The notes below the pieces were generated by a model. It ran no database searches. It was not told where the DNA came from and saw only the letters and a list, made by a program, of their open reading frames with translations. This document shows, in pieces, positions 35,467 through 44,017 of a stretch of DNA of 56,244 nucleotides (its first letter is position 1; every line of letters starts with the position of its first letter). This DNA comes from Clostridiales bacterium (GTDB taxonomy: Bacteria; Bacillota; Clostridia; Christensenellales; Borkfalkiaceae): positions 1 to 56,244 of the forward strand of contig JALETB010000006.1 of NCBI GenBank assembly GCA_022781715.1. Direction: 5' to 3'. Made by a program: the position numbers and the translations under genes.

Positions 35467-37272
35467 ATGCACGTAACTTACGACCCGATTTCGCGCAAGT
35501 TTAAGAGCGTGACGGGCGCTGCGTCCGATAGCGAACAAATTAATATCAATATTAAAATAAGCGGAGCGGAATCCTGTTGTCTGGTTCTGACGCGCGACGA
35601 CAGCGGGGAGAATACTACCTGTGAAGCAGAAAGGTCGGGCGATGAATTCAGGTTTACGCTACCGCCGCTCAGAAGGGGTTTGTATTTTTATCGGTTTTAT
35701 GCCGACGGGCGAAAAATCGGTAAGGACGGTTTCGGCTTCGGCGCGGATGGAGAATATACCGACGATTTTCAGTTGCTCGTTTATAAAAGCGGCGCAAAGG
35801 CTCCGCGCGGATTTCACGGCGGGGTAATGTATCAGATTTTCCCGGACAGATTCGCAAGAGCGGAAGGATTCGGCAACGCCGAGGGTAAACGATTGAGAAA
35901 CGATATTTGCGGCATGCCGGAGTATCTCCCGGACGAAAACGGCAAGATAAAAAACGACGATTTTTTCGGCGGCAACTTCGAGGGGATAAGGCGCAAAACC
36001 CATTATCTCAAATCGCTCGGCGTAACGCACGTCTATCTCAATCCGATTTTCAAAGCCCATTCGAATCACCGTTACGACACGGGCGACTATATGACTTTTG
36101 ATCCGCTTTTAGGCAGTGAAGCCGATTTTACGTCACTCGTAAAAACATTCAAAAACAACGATATCTCCTTGATTTTTGATGGGGTTTTCAATCACACGGG
36201 TGACGATAGTATTTACTTCAACAAGTATGGAAACTATCCGTCTGTCGGGGCGTATCAATCCAAAGAGTCGCCTTATTACGGTTGGTATGAGTTTCAAAAG
36301 TTTCCGGACGAGTATTCCTCGTGGTGGGGCGTCGACATACTTCCGTCGATCAACAAAAATTGTCTGCCGTTCGAAGAGTTCATAACCGGCGACAGCGGCG
36401 TTCTGGAAAAGTATTTCAAACTCGGCGCAGGCGGAGTCAGGCTCGACGTCGTCGACGAAATCAACGATAGGTTTGTCGAAAAGATTACGGCTAAGGTCAA
36501 ATCGTTCGGCGACGATAAAATCGTCATAGGCGAAGTGTGGGAAGACGCGACGAATAAAATCGCGTACGGAACGCGCAGGCAGTATTTCTGTGGCAACGAA
36601 CTCGACAGCGTGATGAACTATCCTTTAAAGGACGCGATTATCGATTTTGCGCTCAGCGGAAAAGCCGAAGCGATTTATAAAACCGTACGCGAGCAAATAG
36701 ATAATTATCCGTTTTACGCGCTTAATTCGCTGATGAATATTCTCGGCACGCATGATACGCCGCGTATTCTCACCGTTCTCGGCAAGCGCGGCAGGCTCGA
36801 AAAAGAGCGGAGCAGAATGGCGGAAGAAAAACTCACTCAAGAGGAAAAAAGCGGAGCGATAAAAATGCTTAAATGTTGTTCGCTTCTTCAGTTCTGCTTA
36901 TACGGAGTTCCGTGTATTTATTACGGCGACGAACAGATAACCGAGGGAAACAAAGACCCGTTTAACAGAACTTTTTTCGTCGAGAACGAGAATAAAGAAC
37001 TTTACGAATGGTATTGTTTCCTGTCGGAATTAAGGAAGCGATACGATTGTTTCAAGGACGGCGAAACGGCGGACGTTTATTATAACGACGGGCTGTTTTC
37101 GTTTTCGAGGAATTGTGAAAACAAGAAAATTTATTTTGCCGTAAATTTCGGCGAAAGACCTATGAGTATATTGCCCGACGGAATGGCTTACGAAATAACG
37201 CGTGGCGTAAAACTTTCAAAAATCATTGTTAAAAACTGTGATTTTGCAATCTTTTACAAGGTGACGGAATGA
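35467..37272 (+). CDS. GH13 alpha-glucan hydrolase (neopullulanase/alpha-amylase-like)
   Basis: 601-aa cytoplasmic glycosidase, no signal peptide. An N-terminal Ig-like domain (1-110) is followed by a GH13 barrel: YQIFPDRFA, THVYLNPIF, DGVFNHTG, nucleophile GGVRLDVVDE, acid/base IGEVWED and NILGTHDTPR. It then has YGVPCIYYGDEQ and a short C-terminal beta domain. The start of the barrel (YQIFPDRF with a lid insert) resembles the cyclomaltodextrinase/neopullulanase and GH13_39-type enzymes. Attached to glgP, it probably trims limit dextrins or maltodextrins; true debranching activity cannot be read from sequence. Its stop overlaps the next gene (ATGATG). Confidence 0.88.
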   Translation: MHVTYDPISRKFKSVTGAASDSEQININIKISGAESCCLVLTRDDSGENTTCEAERSGDEFRFTLPPLRRGLYFYRFYADGRKIGKDGFGFGADGEYTDDFQLLVYKSGAKAPRGFHGGVMYQIFPDRFARAEGFGNAEGKRLRNDICGMPEYLPDENGKIKNDDFFGGNFEGIRRKTHYLKSLGVTHVYLNPIFKAHSNHRYDTGDYMTFDPLLGSEADFTSLVKTFKNNDISLIFDGVFNHTGDDSIYFNKYGNYPSVGAYQSKESPYYGWYEFQKFPDEYSSWWGVDILPSINKNCLPFEEFITGDSGVLEKYFKLGAGGVRLDVVDEINDRFVEKITAKVKSFGDDKIVIGEVWEDATNKIAYGTRRQYFCGNELDSVMNYPLKDAIIDFALSGKAEAIYKTVREQIDNYPFYALNSLMNILGTHDTPRILTVLGKRGRLEKERSRMAEEKLTQEEKSGAIKMLKCCSLLQFCLYGVPCIYYGDEQITEGNKDPFNRTFFVENENKELYEWYCFLSELRKRYDCFKDGETADVYYNDGLFSFSRNCENKKIYFAVNFGERPMSILPDGMAYEITRGVKLSKIIVKNCDFAIFYKVTE

Positions 37273-37745
37273 TGATTGAAGGGTTTGAACCTGTGTTTGA
37301 CGAAAACTCGGAAGTGATGATTCTCGGCAGTTTTCCGTCCGTAAAATCGCGTGCCGAGGGTTTTTATTACGGCAATAAGAGAAACCGTTTCTGGAATCTT
37401 CTCAGAGAATATTTCGGCTGCTATTTCGGAGACGACGCTTTGGCGAAAACCGAATTTCTTTTAAGCCGCGGAATCGCTCTGTGGGACGTGGTCGCAAGTT
37501 GCGAAATCGTCGGCTCGGCAGACGCGGATATAAAATTTCCGACGGTGGCGAACATTAAAAAGGTAGTCGACGGCTCAAAGATAAGGGCGATTATCTGCAA
37601 CGGGAAAAAGTCCTTCGAACTTTATTCCGCGCATTTCGATTTTCCCGTCAAAGTTTACGCTTTGCCGTCCACAAGCCCGGCGAACGTATCGTTCGACAAG
37701 TCCGCCTGGTTCACCGCATTTGATGAATTGTATTTAAAGGGATGA
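37269..37745 (+). CDS. DNA-deoxyinosine/uracil glycosylase (UDG superfamily, HDG-like)
   Basis: 158 aa. Motif LGSFPSVKSRAEGFYYGNKRNRFWNLL near the N-terminus (key GSFPS and YYGNKRNRFW) and LPSTSPAN near the C-terminus match the hypoxanthine-DNA glycosylase branch (family 6) of the UDG superfamily, which excises deaminated adenine. It starts at the ATG overlapping the GH13 stop and overlaps the next gene by 4 bp, so it is co-translated with an AlkD-like protein. Confidence 0.85.
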   Translation: MMIEGFEPVFDENSEVMILGSFPSVKSRAEGFYYGNKRNRFWNLLREYFGCYFGDDALAKTEFLLSRGIALWDVVASCEIVGSADADIKFPTVANIKKVVDGSKIRAIICNGKKSFELYSAHFDFPVKVYALPSTSPANVSFDKSAWFTAFDELYLKG

Positions 37746-38422
37746 ACATTTACGAAAGAGTGATTTCGGATCTAAGGCTCAAATCCGATTCACAGTACAA
37801 AATTTTTAACGATAAAATAACGAAGAGCCAAACCGAATCGTTGGGCGTGAGAATGCCCGACGTGAAGAAGATTGCCAAATCTGTAGACAAAGCCGAAATC
37901 GGGAACTACCTTGCCGAATGCAAGTTCGCTTATTACGAAGATACGTTGATTTACGGCTTGCTTCTCGCAAGGCTCGGCGCGGACGAGTTCTGGAAGAGAA
38001 AAGACGAGTACCTTTGCAGGTGCGACAGTTGGGCGCACATAGACAACGTTGTGCCGGAGATAAAAATCGGCAAAGCAGATAAAGAAAAGTTTTACGAACT
38101 GAATAAAGGCGGAATAGAAAACCTCGACGGCTTTTTTCTCCGGTTCAGGATAGTTATGTTTATGCGGTTTTACATAGACGAAGCGCATACGGACGAAATT
38201 CTTCGCTTGATGGACAAACTCGACGGAAAGGGATATTATAACGATATGGCGATAGCCTGGCTCGTTTCGGTCGCGTTCGTCAAACAGCGCGAAAAAACGC
38301 TCGCATATCTGAAAAGCAACAACCTCGGCGAGTTTACGCATAACAAAGCGATTTCAAAAATTCACGATTCGTTCCGCGTGAGCGACTCGGATAAAAATTA
38401 TTTAAAAACTTTAAGGAAATAA
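37742..38422 (+). CDS. DNA alkylation repair protein, AlkD-like
   Basis: 226-aa all-helical protein of the HEAT-like AlkD family (DNA alkylation repair enzyme), which removes positively charged alkylated bases. Family-type segments include LGVRMPDVKKIAK, YYEDTLIYGLLL, CDSWAHIDNV (the Asp region used in catalysis in AlkD) and YNDMAIAWLVSVAFVKQREKTLAYL. The start overlaps the glycosylase stop by ATGA; tex starts 2 bp after its stop. Confidence 0.85.
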   Translation: MNIYERVISDLRLKSDSQYKIFNDKITKSQTESLGVRMPDVKKIAKSVDKAEIGNYLAECKFAYYEDTLIYGLLLARLGADEFWKRKDEYLCRCDSWAHIDNVVPEIKIGKADKEKFYELNKGGIENLDGFFLRFRIVMFMRFYIDEAHTDEILRLMDKLDGKGYYNDMAIAWLVSVAFVKQREKTLAYLKSNNLGEFTHNKAISKIHDSFRVSDSDKNYLKTLRK

Positions 38423-38424
38423 CA

Positions 38425-40593
38425 ATGGATGTCTTAAATCAGATTACGCAGGAATTCAAACTCAGGGAGGATCACGTTAAAAACATCGTTGAACTTCTCG
38501 ACGAGGGGAATACGATACCTTTCATCGCCCGTTACAGAAAGGAGATGACGGGGCATATCGACGATCAGGTATTGAGAGAACTTTCCGACAGACTTACTTA
38601 TCTTCGCAATATCGAGAAAAGAAAGGAAGAGGTTTCCAAATCGATAACCGAACAGGGAAAAATGACCGACGAGATAGCCGCGTCGCTTACAGCAGCGGAA
38701 ACTCTCGCCGAGGTTGAAGACATTTACAGACCGTATAAACAGAAGAGAAAGACGAGAGCGACGGTCGCTATCGCCAAAGGACTCGAGCCGCTTGCCGATA
38801 TAATTTACGCTCAGAACATAACGGAAGGGACGGTCGAAGATATTGCAAAACCGTTCGTGAACGAAGAACTCGGCGTTGCAAACGCAAAAGAGGCGATCTC
38901 CGGCGCGCAAGATATCATCGCGGAAAGAATTTCCGACGAGGCGGAACTCAGAAAGAAACTGCGTAAGATTTATCTTAAAAACGGCGAGATTTCCTCGAAA
39001 ATACAAAAAGCGGAAGAGGACGGCGCAAAGACTTACGAGATGTACGCCGATTATTCCGAACCTGTTTCGGAGATTAAATCGCACAGAATTCTCGCTCTCA
39101 ACCGCGGCGAAGAGGAAGGATATCTTAAAGTCAGAGTCGCAATCGACGAAGAGTTTGCCGTCCGGGTTTGCGAAGTGGGCATAGTCAAAGAAGGCAGCGT
39201 TACCACTGCGTGCGTGAAAGCCGCCGTTGCGGACGCATATAAACGTCTTATTCAGCCGTCGATAGAAAGAGAAATCAGAAATTACCTGACGGAGAACGCA
39301 CAGGAGCAAGCCATAAAAATGTTCGACGTGAATCTTCGTCCGCTTCTTATGCAACCGCCCGTTAAGGATAAAGTCACTATGGGTTTCGACCCGGCATACA
39401 GGACGGGGTGCAAAATAGCGGTCGTGGACGGAACGGGTAAAGTTCTGGATACAACCGTCGTTTATCCCACGCCGCCGCAGAGTAAAACCGCGGAGGCGAA
39501 AGCCGCGCTTGAAAAACTAATCAATAAATATTCCGTCGACGTTATCTCTATCGGAAACGGCACTGCGTCCAAGGAATCCGAAATATTCGTCGCGGATATG
39601 CTTAAAGATTACGGCGGAAAGGTGGGTTACGTAGTCGTAAACGAAGCGGGCGCGTCGGTTTATTCCGGTTCGCCGCTCGCCGCTAAGGAATTCCCGCAAT
39701 ACGACCTTACCTTGCGTTCGGCGATTTCCATTGCGAGAAGATTGCAGGATCCGTTGGCGGAACTTATAAAAATCGATCCCAAGGCGATAGGCGTGGGGCA
39801 GTATCAGCACGATATGCCGCCCGCCCGGCTCGACGAGGTTCTCGACGGCGTTCTGGAAGATTGCGTTAACAGTGTCGGTGTGGATCTCAACACGGCAAGC
39901 CCGTCTCTCCTTTCGAGAGTTTCGGGGCTTAACTCGGGAATAGCGAACAACATAATAGCTTACCGAGAAGAGAACGGAAAATTCACGACGAGAAAGCAGC
40001 TTCTCAAAGTCCCAAAACTCGGCGCGAAGGCATACGAGCAGTGTGCGGGCTTTTTGAGAATAAGAGACGGAAAGAATATTCTCGACAACACAGCCGTTCA
40101 CCCGGAATCTTACGAGGCTACCGAAAAACTTCTCGCATTGTTCGGGTATACGGATAAAGACGTTGAAGAGAGAAAACTTTCGTCACTTCCCGGGCAGATA
40201 AAGAAATACGGCGAAGCGAAAGCCGCCGAAGAATGCGGAATGGGCGTTCCCACTATGAACGATATCGTCGTCGAACTTCTTAAACCGGGCAGAGACGTGA
40301 GAGATTCGCTTCCTAAGCAGGAACTTCGTTCCGACGTTATGGATATAAACGACCTCGTTGTAGGAATGGAACTTACCGGAACGGTGAGAAACGTTATCGA
40401 CTTCGGCGCGTTTATCGACATAGGCGTTCATCAGGACGGACTCGTGCATATTTCCGAAATATCCGATAATTACGTCAAGCATCCGTCCGACGTTCTTAAG
40501 GTCGGGCAGGTCGTCAAAGTCAGGGTTCTTTCGGTAGACGTGAAGAAAAACAGAATCGGTCTTACGATGAGAAAGCCGCGAAAAAACTCCTGA
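38425..40593 (+). CDS. tex: Tex family transcription accessory / RNA-binding protein
   Basis: 722 aa with the full Tex layout: N-terminal Tex helices (IPFIARYRKEMTG), a YqgF-like nuclease-fold domain (GFDPAYRTGCKIAVVD), helix-hairpin-helix motifs (LNTASPSLLSRVSGL, LLKVPKLGAKAYEQCAGFLRI) and a C-terminal S1 RNA-binding domain (VGMELTGTVRNVIDFGAFIDIGVHQDGLVHIS, key GAFIDIG). Known members affect transcription and RNA turnover. It is the last gene of the glycogen/repair run, starting 2 bp after the AlkD-like gene. Confidence 0.96.
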   Translation: MDVLNQITQEFKLREDHVKNIVELLDEGNTIPFIARYRKEMTGHIDDQVLRELSDRLTYLRNIEKRKEEVSKSITEQGKMTDEIAASLTAAETLAEVEDIYRPYKQKRKTRATVAIAKGLEPLADIIYAQNITEGTVEDIAKPFVNEELGVANAKEAISGAQDIIAERISDEAELRKKLRKIYLKNGEISSKIQKAEEDGAKTYEMYADYSEPVSEIKSHRILALNRGEEEGYLKVRVAIDEEFAVRVCEVGIVKEGSVTTACVKAAVADAYKRLIQPSIEREIRNYLTENAQEQAIKMFDVNLRPLLMQPPVKDKVTMGFDPAYRTGCKIAVVDGTGKVLDTTVVYPTPPQSKTAEAKAALEKLINKYSVDVISIGNGTASKESEIFVADMLKDYGGKVGYVVVNEAGASVYSGSPLAAKEFPQYDLTLRSAISIARRLQDPLAELIKIDPKAIGVGQYQHDMPPARLDEVLDGVLEDCVNSVGVDLNTASPSLLSRVSGLNSGIANNIIAYREENGKFTTRKQLLKVPKLGAKAYEQCAGFLRIRDGKNILDNTAVHPESYEATEKLLALFGYTDKDVEERKLSSLPGQIKKYGEAKAAEECGMGVPTMNDIVVELLKPGRDVRDSLPKQELRSDVMDINDLVVGMELTGTVRNVIDFGAFIDIGVHQDGLVHISEISDNYVKHPSDVLKVGQVVKVRVLSVDVKKNRIGLTMRKPRKNS

Positions 40594-40597
40594 TTGT

Positions 40598-40633
40598 CTG
40601 ATTTCTTTGTAAAAGCCTGATTTCTTTACAAAA
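40598..40633. repeat. Direct/inverted repeat just upstream of the acpP promoter
   Basis: Two 17-nt direct copies of ctgatttctttRYaaaa (40598-40614, 40617-40633; two mismatches, 19-bp period). The two mismatches also make the tips an 8-bp dyad, TTTGTAAA (40606-40613) with TTTACAAA (40626-40633). The block ends 3 bp before the -35 box, so it could be an operator. No known site was matched. Confidence 0.45.
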
Positions 40634-40636
40634 ACT

Positions 40637-40665
40637 TGACAAAGGCTTTTCGATGTGATAGAATA
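40637..40665 (+). promoter_or_regulatory. Sigma-A promoter of acpP
   Basis: Consensus -35 TTGACA (40637-40642), 17-bp spacer, -10 TAGAAT (40660-40665); the acpP ATG follows 41 nt after the -10 box. Confidence 0.85.
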
Positions 40666-40706
40666 ATCAAGACGGCTATAAATGCCGTGTCACATTCGGA
40701 GGAAAA

Positions 40707-40934
40707 ATGGATACGTATTGTAAAGTAGTTTCTATAATCGGCGAACAACTCGGTATTCCCGCAACGTCAATAAACAGAGATAGCGACATTATTAAAGATC
40801 TCGGCGCAGATTCGATCGACGTCGTGCAACTTCTTATGGCTCTCGAGGATGAGTGCGGCGTTACCGTATCGGAGGACGACGCAGACCGTTTCAAAACCGT
40901 CGGTGATATCGTCAATCTTATCGATAATCGATGA
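40707..40934 (+). CDS. acpP: Acyl carrier protein
   Basis: 75-aa carrier of fatty-acid intermediates. The phosphopantetheine attachment motif is GADSIDVV with S36, in a four-helix acidic protein of normal size. GGAGG lies 5 nt before the ATG. It stands alone between its own promoter and terminator rather than beside fab genes, and its motif reads DSIDVV rather than the DSLD(T/V)V of the canonical fatty-acid ACP, which is common in Clostridia. Confidence 0.92.
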   Translation: MDTYCKVVSIIGEQLGIPATSINRDSDIIKDLGADSIDVVQLLMALEDECGVTVSEDDADRFKTVGDIVNLIDNR

Positions 40935-40971
40935 GACGTTCGATTTGCTCAGGCTAACTGAATAATATATG

Positions 40972-41002
40972 AAGGCGTTCGGTTGATCCGTCCGCCTTTT
41001 TT
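40972..41002 (+). terminator. Intrinsic terminator of acpP
   Basis: Hairpin with outer stem AGGCG/CGCCT and inner stem CGG/CCG around a 5-nt loop, followed by a run of six T (40997-41002), 38 bp after the acpP stop. Confidence 0.75.
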
Positions 41003-41070
41003 GTTTTCACGGCGACTTGTCCGGCGTCGTCCGGCAAGTTAAATTTTTACTTTACAATCACTTTATATAC

Positions 41071-41100
41071 TTGTAAAAAAAAGTTATTATGTGCTATAAT
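41071..41100 (+). promoter_or_regulatory. Promoter of the ftsK-rimO-pgsA-cinA operon
   Basis: -35 TTGTAA (41071-41076), 18-bp spacer, -10 TATAAT (41095-41100) with an extended TGC just before it. The start codon of ftsK follows 31 nt later. Confidence 0.8.
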
Positions 41101-41131
41101 ATAGATAAACTATAACAAAGAGGTGATACCG

Positions 41132-44017
41132 TTGGCGCGTAAAAACGATTCTTTTGTCAATAAAGAACTTTGGGGAATGGCTCTGATACTCGTAACGGTG
41201 TTTTTGTTTTTCTCGCTTGTCACGGGCGATACCGTTTTTTATCCCGTCGGCGGAATATTGCAGGCTTTTCTTTTGGGTGCGATGGGCTATTTTTCTTTCC
41301 CTTTGCTCATCGTTTTCTTTTTTCTGGGGCTTATTCTGCTTATCGGCAAACTTAAACCGTCCAAACGCGGCGCATTGTTGTCGTTTTTCCTTTTTATGTG
41401 TATGTTCGGGGGATTTGCGATAGTTCATCTCGCGCTTACCCCGGTGCAAAACGGGCAAAGTCTTTACGATTACGTTAAAGACGCTTTCGGAGCGGGCGGC
41501 GGAGGTTATTCCACTTCCACTGCCGGTGGCGCGCTTTTCGCTTCGCTCGATCATCTTCTCGTGCAGGGCGTAACGACAGCCGGAACCTTTGTCGTCTGGT
41601 CGCTCGTCGTTCTGCTGTGCGCGTTCGCAGTGTTTAAATTCGCGCCGACCGCCGCTTCGCGAGGCAAAGACGAAGAGGACGAAAATGTAACGGAAAAGCC
41701 TGTGAAACGTTCGGGAACGAAAGAAAAGTCCGCGTATGACGACGACTCCCGCGAATATGACGACGAGTTTAAAACGGTCGGGCGCGATTATCGCCGCGAC
41801 AGACAGAGTTACGACGAACCCGTGCGTAAGGAAAAGGTTTACGGTCTTGCTTCGGGCAAGAAGAAAACCCTCGTCGTCGGCAATTCTGATTTCGAGATGA
41901 AACGCGACGACATGACTTCGGACGGATATGAAAACGTTTCTTATCGCGGAAACGGAAATGCGCCGACCGGTTACGACTACGCAAAAGAGGATAAATCGCG
42001 GTTATACAGCGACGAATATAACAAGGACTTCGAAAGTAAGTTGAGATACGTTAAATCTGGTCGCAACGTCGATTCCGACGTTTATCCCGACAGAGGACAA
42101 ACCTCTCAGCCTTACGACAAGCGCAAGACTTCTTTCACCGCCGTCGACGGCGTGGACGATTCGGGCATAAGCGGCGACATTTACATGCCGAATTCTTTCA
42201 AAGCCGCAGTTTCCAAACACGCCGCGAAAAAGGCTTCGGATTATAAGAGCGGCGACATCGAAACCGAAATGGAAGAATTCAACAACAAGGTAAGCGACGA
42301 CGTGTTGTCCGACGCGGAAGAAATAGATTTCGACGTTCCTTTCGACGATGAAGTGAAGAACGATTATTCCGACTTCGAGGACTACTGCAGTCACGAAGAA
42401 ATCACGCCGAGAAAAACCGTTTCCATTAAACCCGAAAAAACGGAAGAGGTTCACCGCGCGGATACGACATTGGAAAAGAAGAGCGGCAACACCGGAAAAA
42501 CGAACGAGGAAGAAAAAGAGCATAACCCGTTCGACGAAATGCCTTTCAACTTCAAGTATAACGCTCCGCCGCTCGATTTGCTTAAATCTTATTCTTCTCA
42601 GGAAAATTACGCCGACGTCGAGTTTTTCAAGCGCGACAAGGCAACGAAGATAATAAACACGCTCAAAGTTCTCGGCGGAGTGGAAGTGAGCCTTGCAAAC
42701 ATCGTTCACGGTCCCACCGTAACGAGATTCGATATTTCCATTCCCGATAATGTCTCCATAAAGACCGTTATGAAGTATGCGGACGACCTTAAACTTCGTC
42801 TCGAAACGAAAAACGATATCCGTATCACTCCTATCCCGGGCGCGTCTCTTATCGGCGTGGAAGTCGCGAACGAGCAGAGGTCGATAGTCGGGCTTAAAGA
42901 AGTTATCGAAAGCGACGTTTTCCAGAAAACGAAGAAAACCGCGCTTACGTTCGCGATAGGTAAGGATATTGTCGGCAACCCCGTGGTAGCCGACCTTACG
43001 AAAACGCTTCATATGCTTATTGCCGGCGCGAGCGGAACGGGTAAGAGCGTCGGGCTTAACTCGCTTCTTATCAGTTGGTTCTATAAATACAGCCCCGCGG
43101 ATTTAAGACTTATAATCGTCGACCCGAAACTCGTCGAGTTCAAAGTGTTCGAGGGTATACCGCATCTTCTGTTCGGAGATATCATCACCGACGCGAAAAC
43201 GGCGGTCGCAATGCTTAACTGGGCGGTTAAGGAGATGGAAGCGCGATACGCAAAAATGGCGGAACTCGTCGTTCACAACATAGACGAGTACAATGACCTT
43301 ATCGACCCGAGAAAAACGCGCAAATTGCCGAAAATCGTCATTATAATCGACGAATTTGCCGACCTTATGTCCACAGATAAAAAGACTATCGAAGAAAAGA
43401 TAGGCAGGCTTGCGCAAAAAGCGAGAGCGGCGGGAATGTATCTTATTCTCGCAACGCAGCGTCCATCGGTTAATATCATCGAAGGTTCGATAAAAACGAA
43501 CTTTATTTCGAGAATGGCGTTCAAAATGTCCAACGCAACCGACTCGGCGACGATAATCGGCGAGGGCGGCGCGGAAAAATTGCTCGGCAACGGCGATCTG
43601 CTTTACAGAATGAGTTACATGGCCAATATGGAAAGAGCGCAGGGTGCGTATATCGATATGGACGAAATCAAAGCCGTCGTCAATTATATCAAAGACAACA
43701 ACGAATGTTATTTCAACGAAGCGGCGATGAAAGAGATCGATAACGAAGCGAACCCGCAGATCGAAAGCGTTACGGGCGGCGACGAAAAAGTTCCCGATTA
43801 TTATATTGAGGCGTTGAAAATCGCCGTCGAAACGGGAACGATATCCATTTCGCTCATACAAAGAAGACTCAAATCGTGCGGCTTCCCGAAAGCGGCGAAA
43901 ATTTACGACTGGATGGTTGCAAAAGGTTACGTTCTGAACAGTCAGGGCGGAAAGCAGAAACAAGTTACGCTTTCTCCCGAAGAGTTCAACGAATTGTACG
44001 GAGATTATGACGTTTAA
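41132..44017 (+). CDS. ftsK: FtsK/SpoIIIE-type DNA translocase
   Basis: Membrane-anchored motor that pumps chromosomal DNA through the closing septum. Four membrane helices fall within the first 170 residues; then comes a long charged, disordered linker to about residue 470. The motor follows, with Walker A GASGTGKSVGL (K638), IIVDPKLVEF, Walker B IVIIIDEFADLM and LATQRPSVNIIEG, and the winged-helix gamma domain near the C-terminus that reads polar DNA motifs (VETGTISISLIQRRLKSCGFPKA region). The frame opens at a GTG at 41123, but that codon is part of the strong AGAGGTGAT Shine-Dalgarno. The TTG at 41132, 8 nt after GAGG, is the better start (961 aa). Confidence 0.95.
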   Translation: MARKNDSFVNKELWGMALILVTVFLFFSLVTGDTVFYPVGGILQAFLLGAMGYFSFPLLIVFFFLGLILLIGKLKPSKRGALLSFFLFMCMFGGFAIVHLALTPVQNGQSLYDYVKDAFGAGGGGYSTSTAGGALFASLDHLLVQGVTTAGTFVVWSLVVLLCAFAVFKFAPTAASRGKDEEDENVTEKPVKRSGTKEKSAYDDDSREYDDEFKTVGRDYRRDRQSYDEPVRKEKVYGLASGKKKTLVVGNSDFEMKRDDMTSDGYENVSYRGNGNAPTGYDYAKEDKSRLYSDEYNKDFESKLRYVKSGRNVDSDVYPDRGQTSQPYDKRKTSFTAVDGVDDSGISGDIYMPNSFKAAVSKHAAKKASDYKSGDIETEMEEFNNKVSDDVLSDAEEIDFDVPFDDEVKNDYSDFEDYCSHEEITPRKTVSIKPEKTEEVHRADTTLEKKSGNTGKTNEEEKEHNPFDEMPFNFKYNAPPLDLLKSYSSQENYADVEFFKRDKATKIINTLKVLGGVEVSLANIVHGPTVTRFDISIPDNVSIKTVMKYADDLKLRLETKNDIRITPIPGASLIGVEVANEQRSIVGLKEVIESDVFQKTKKTALTFAIGKDIVGNPVVADLTKTLHMLIAGASGTGKSVGLNSLLISWFYKYSPADLRLIIVDPKLVEFKVFEGIPHLLFGDIITDAKTAVAMLNWAVKEMEARYAKMAELVVHNIDEYNDLIDPRKTRKLPKIVIIIDEFADLMSTDKKTIEEKIGRLAQKARAAGMYLILATQRPSVNIIEGSIKTNFISRMAFKMSNATDSATIIGEGGAEKLLGNGDLLYRMSYMANMERAQGAYIDMDEIKAVVNYIKDNNECYFNEAAMKEIDNEANPQIESVTGGDEKVPDYYIEALKIAVETGTISISLIQRRLKSCGFPKAAKIYDWMVAKGYVLNSQGGKQKQVTLSPEEFNELYGDYDV

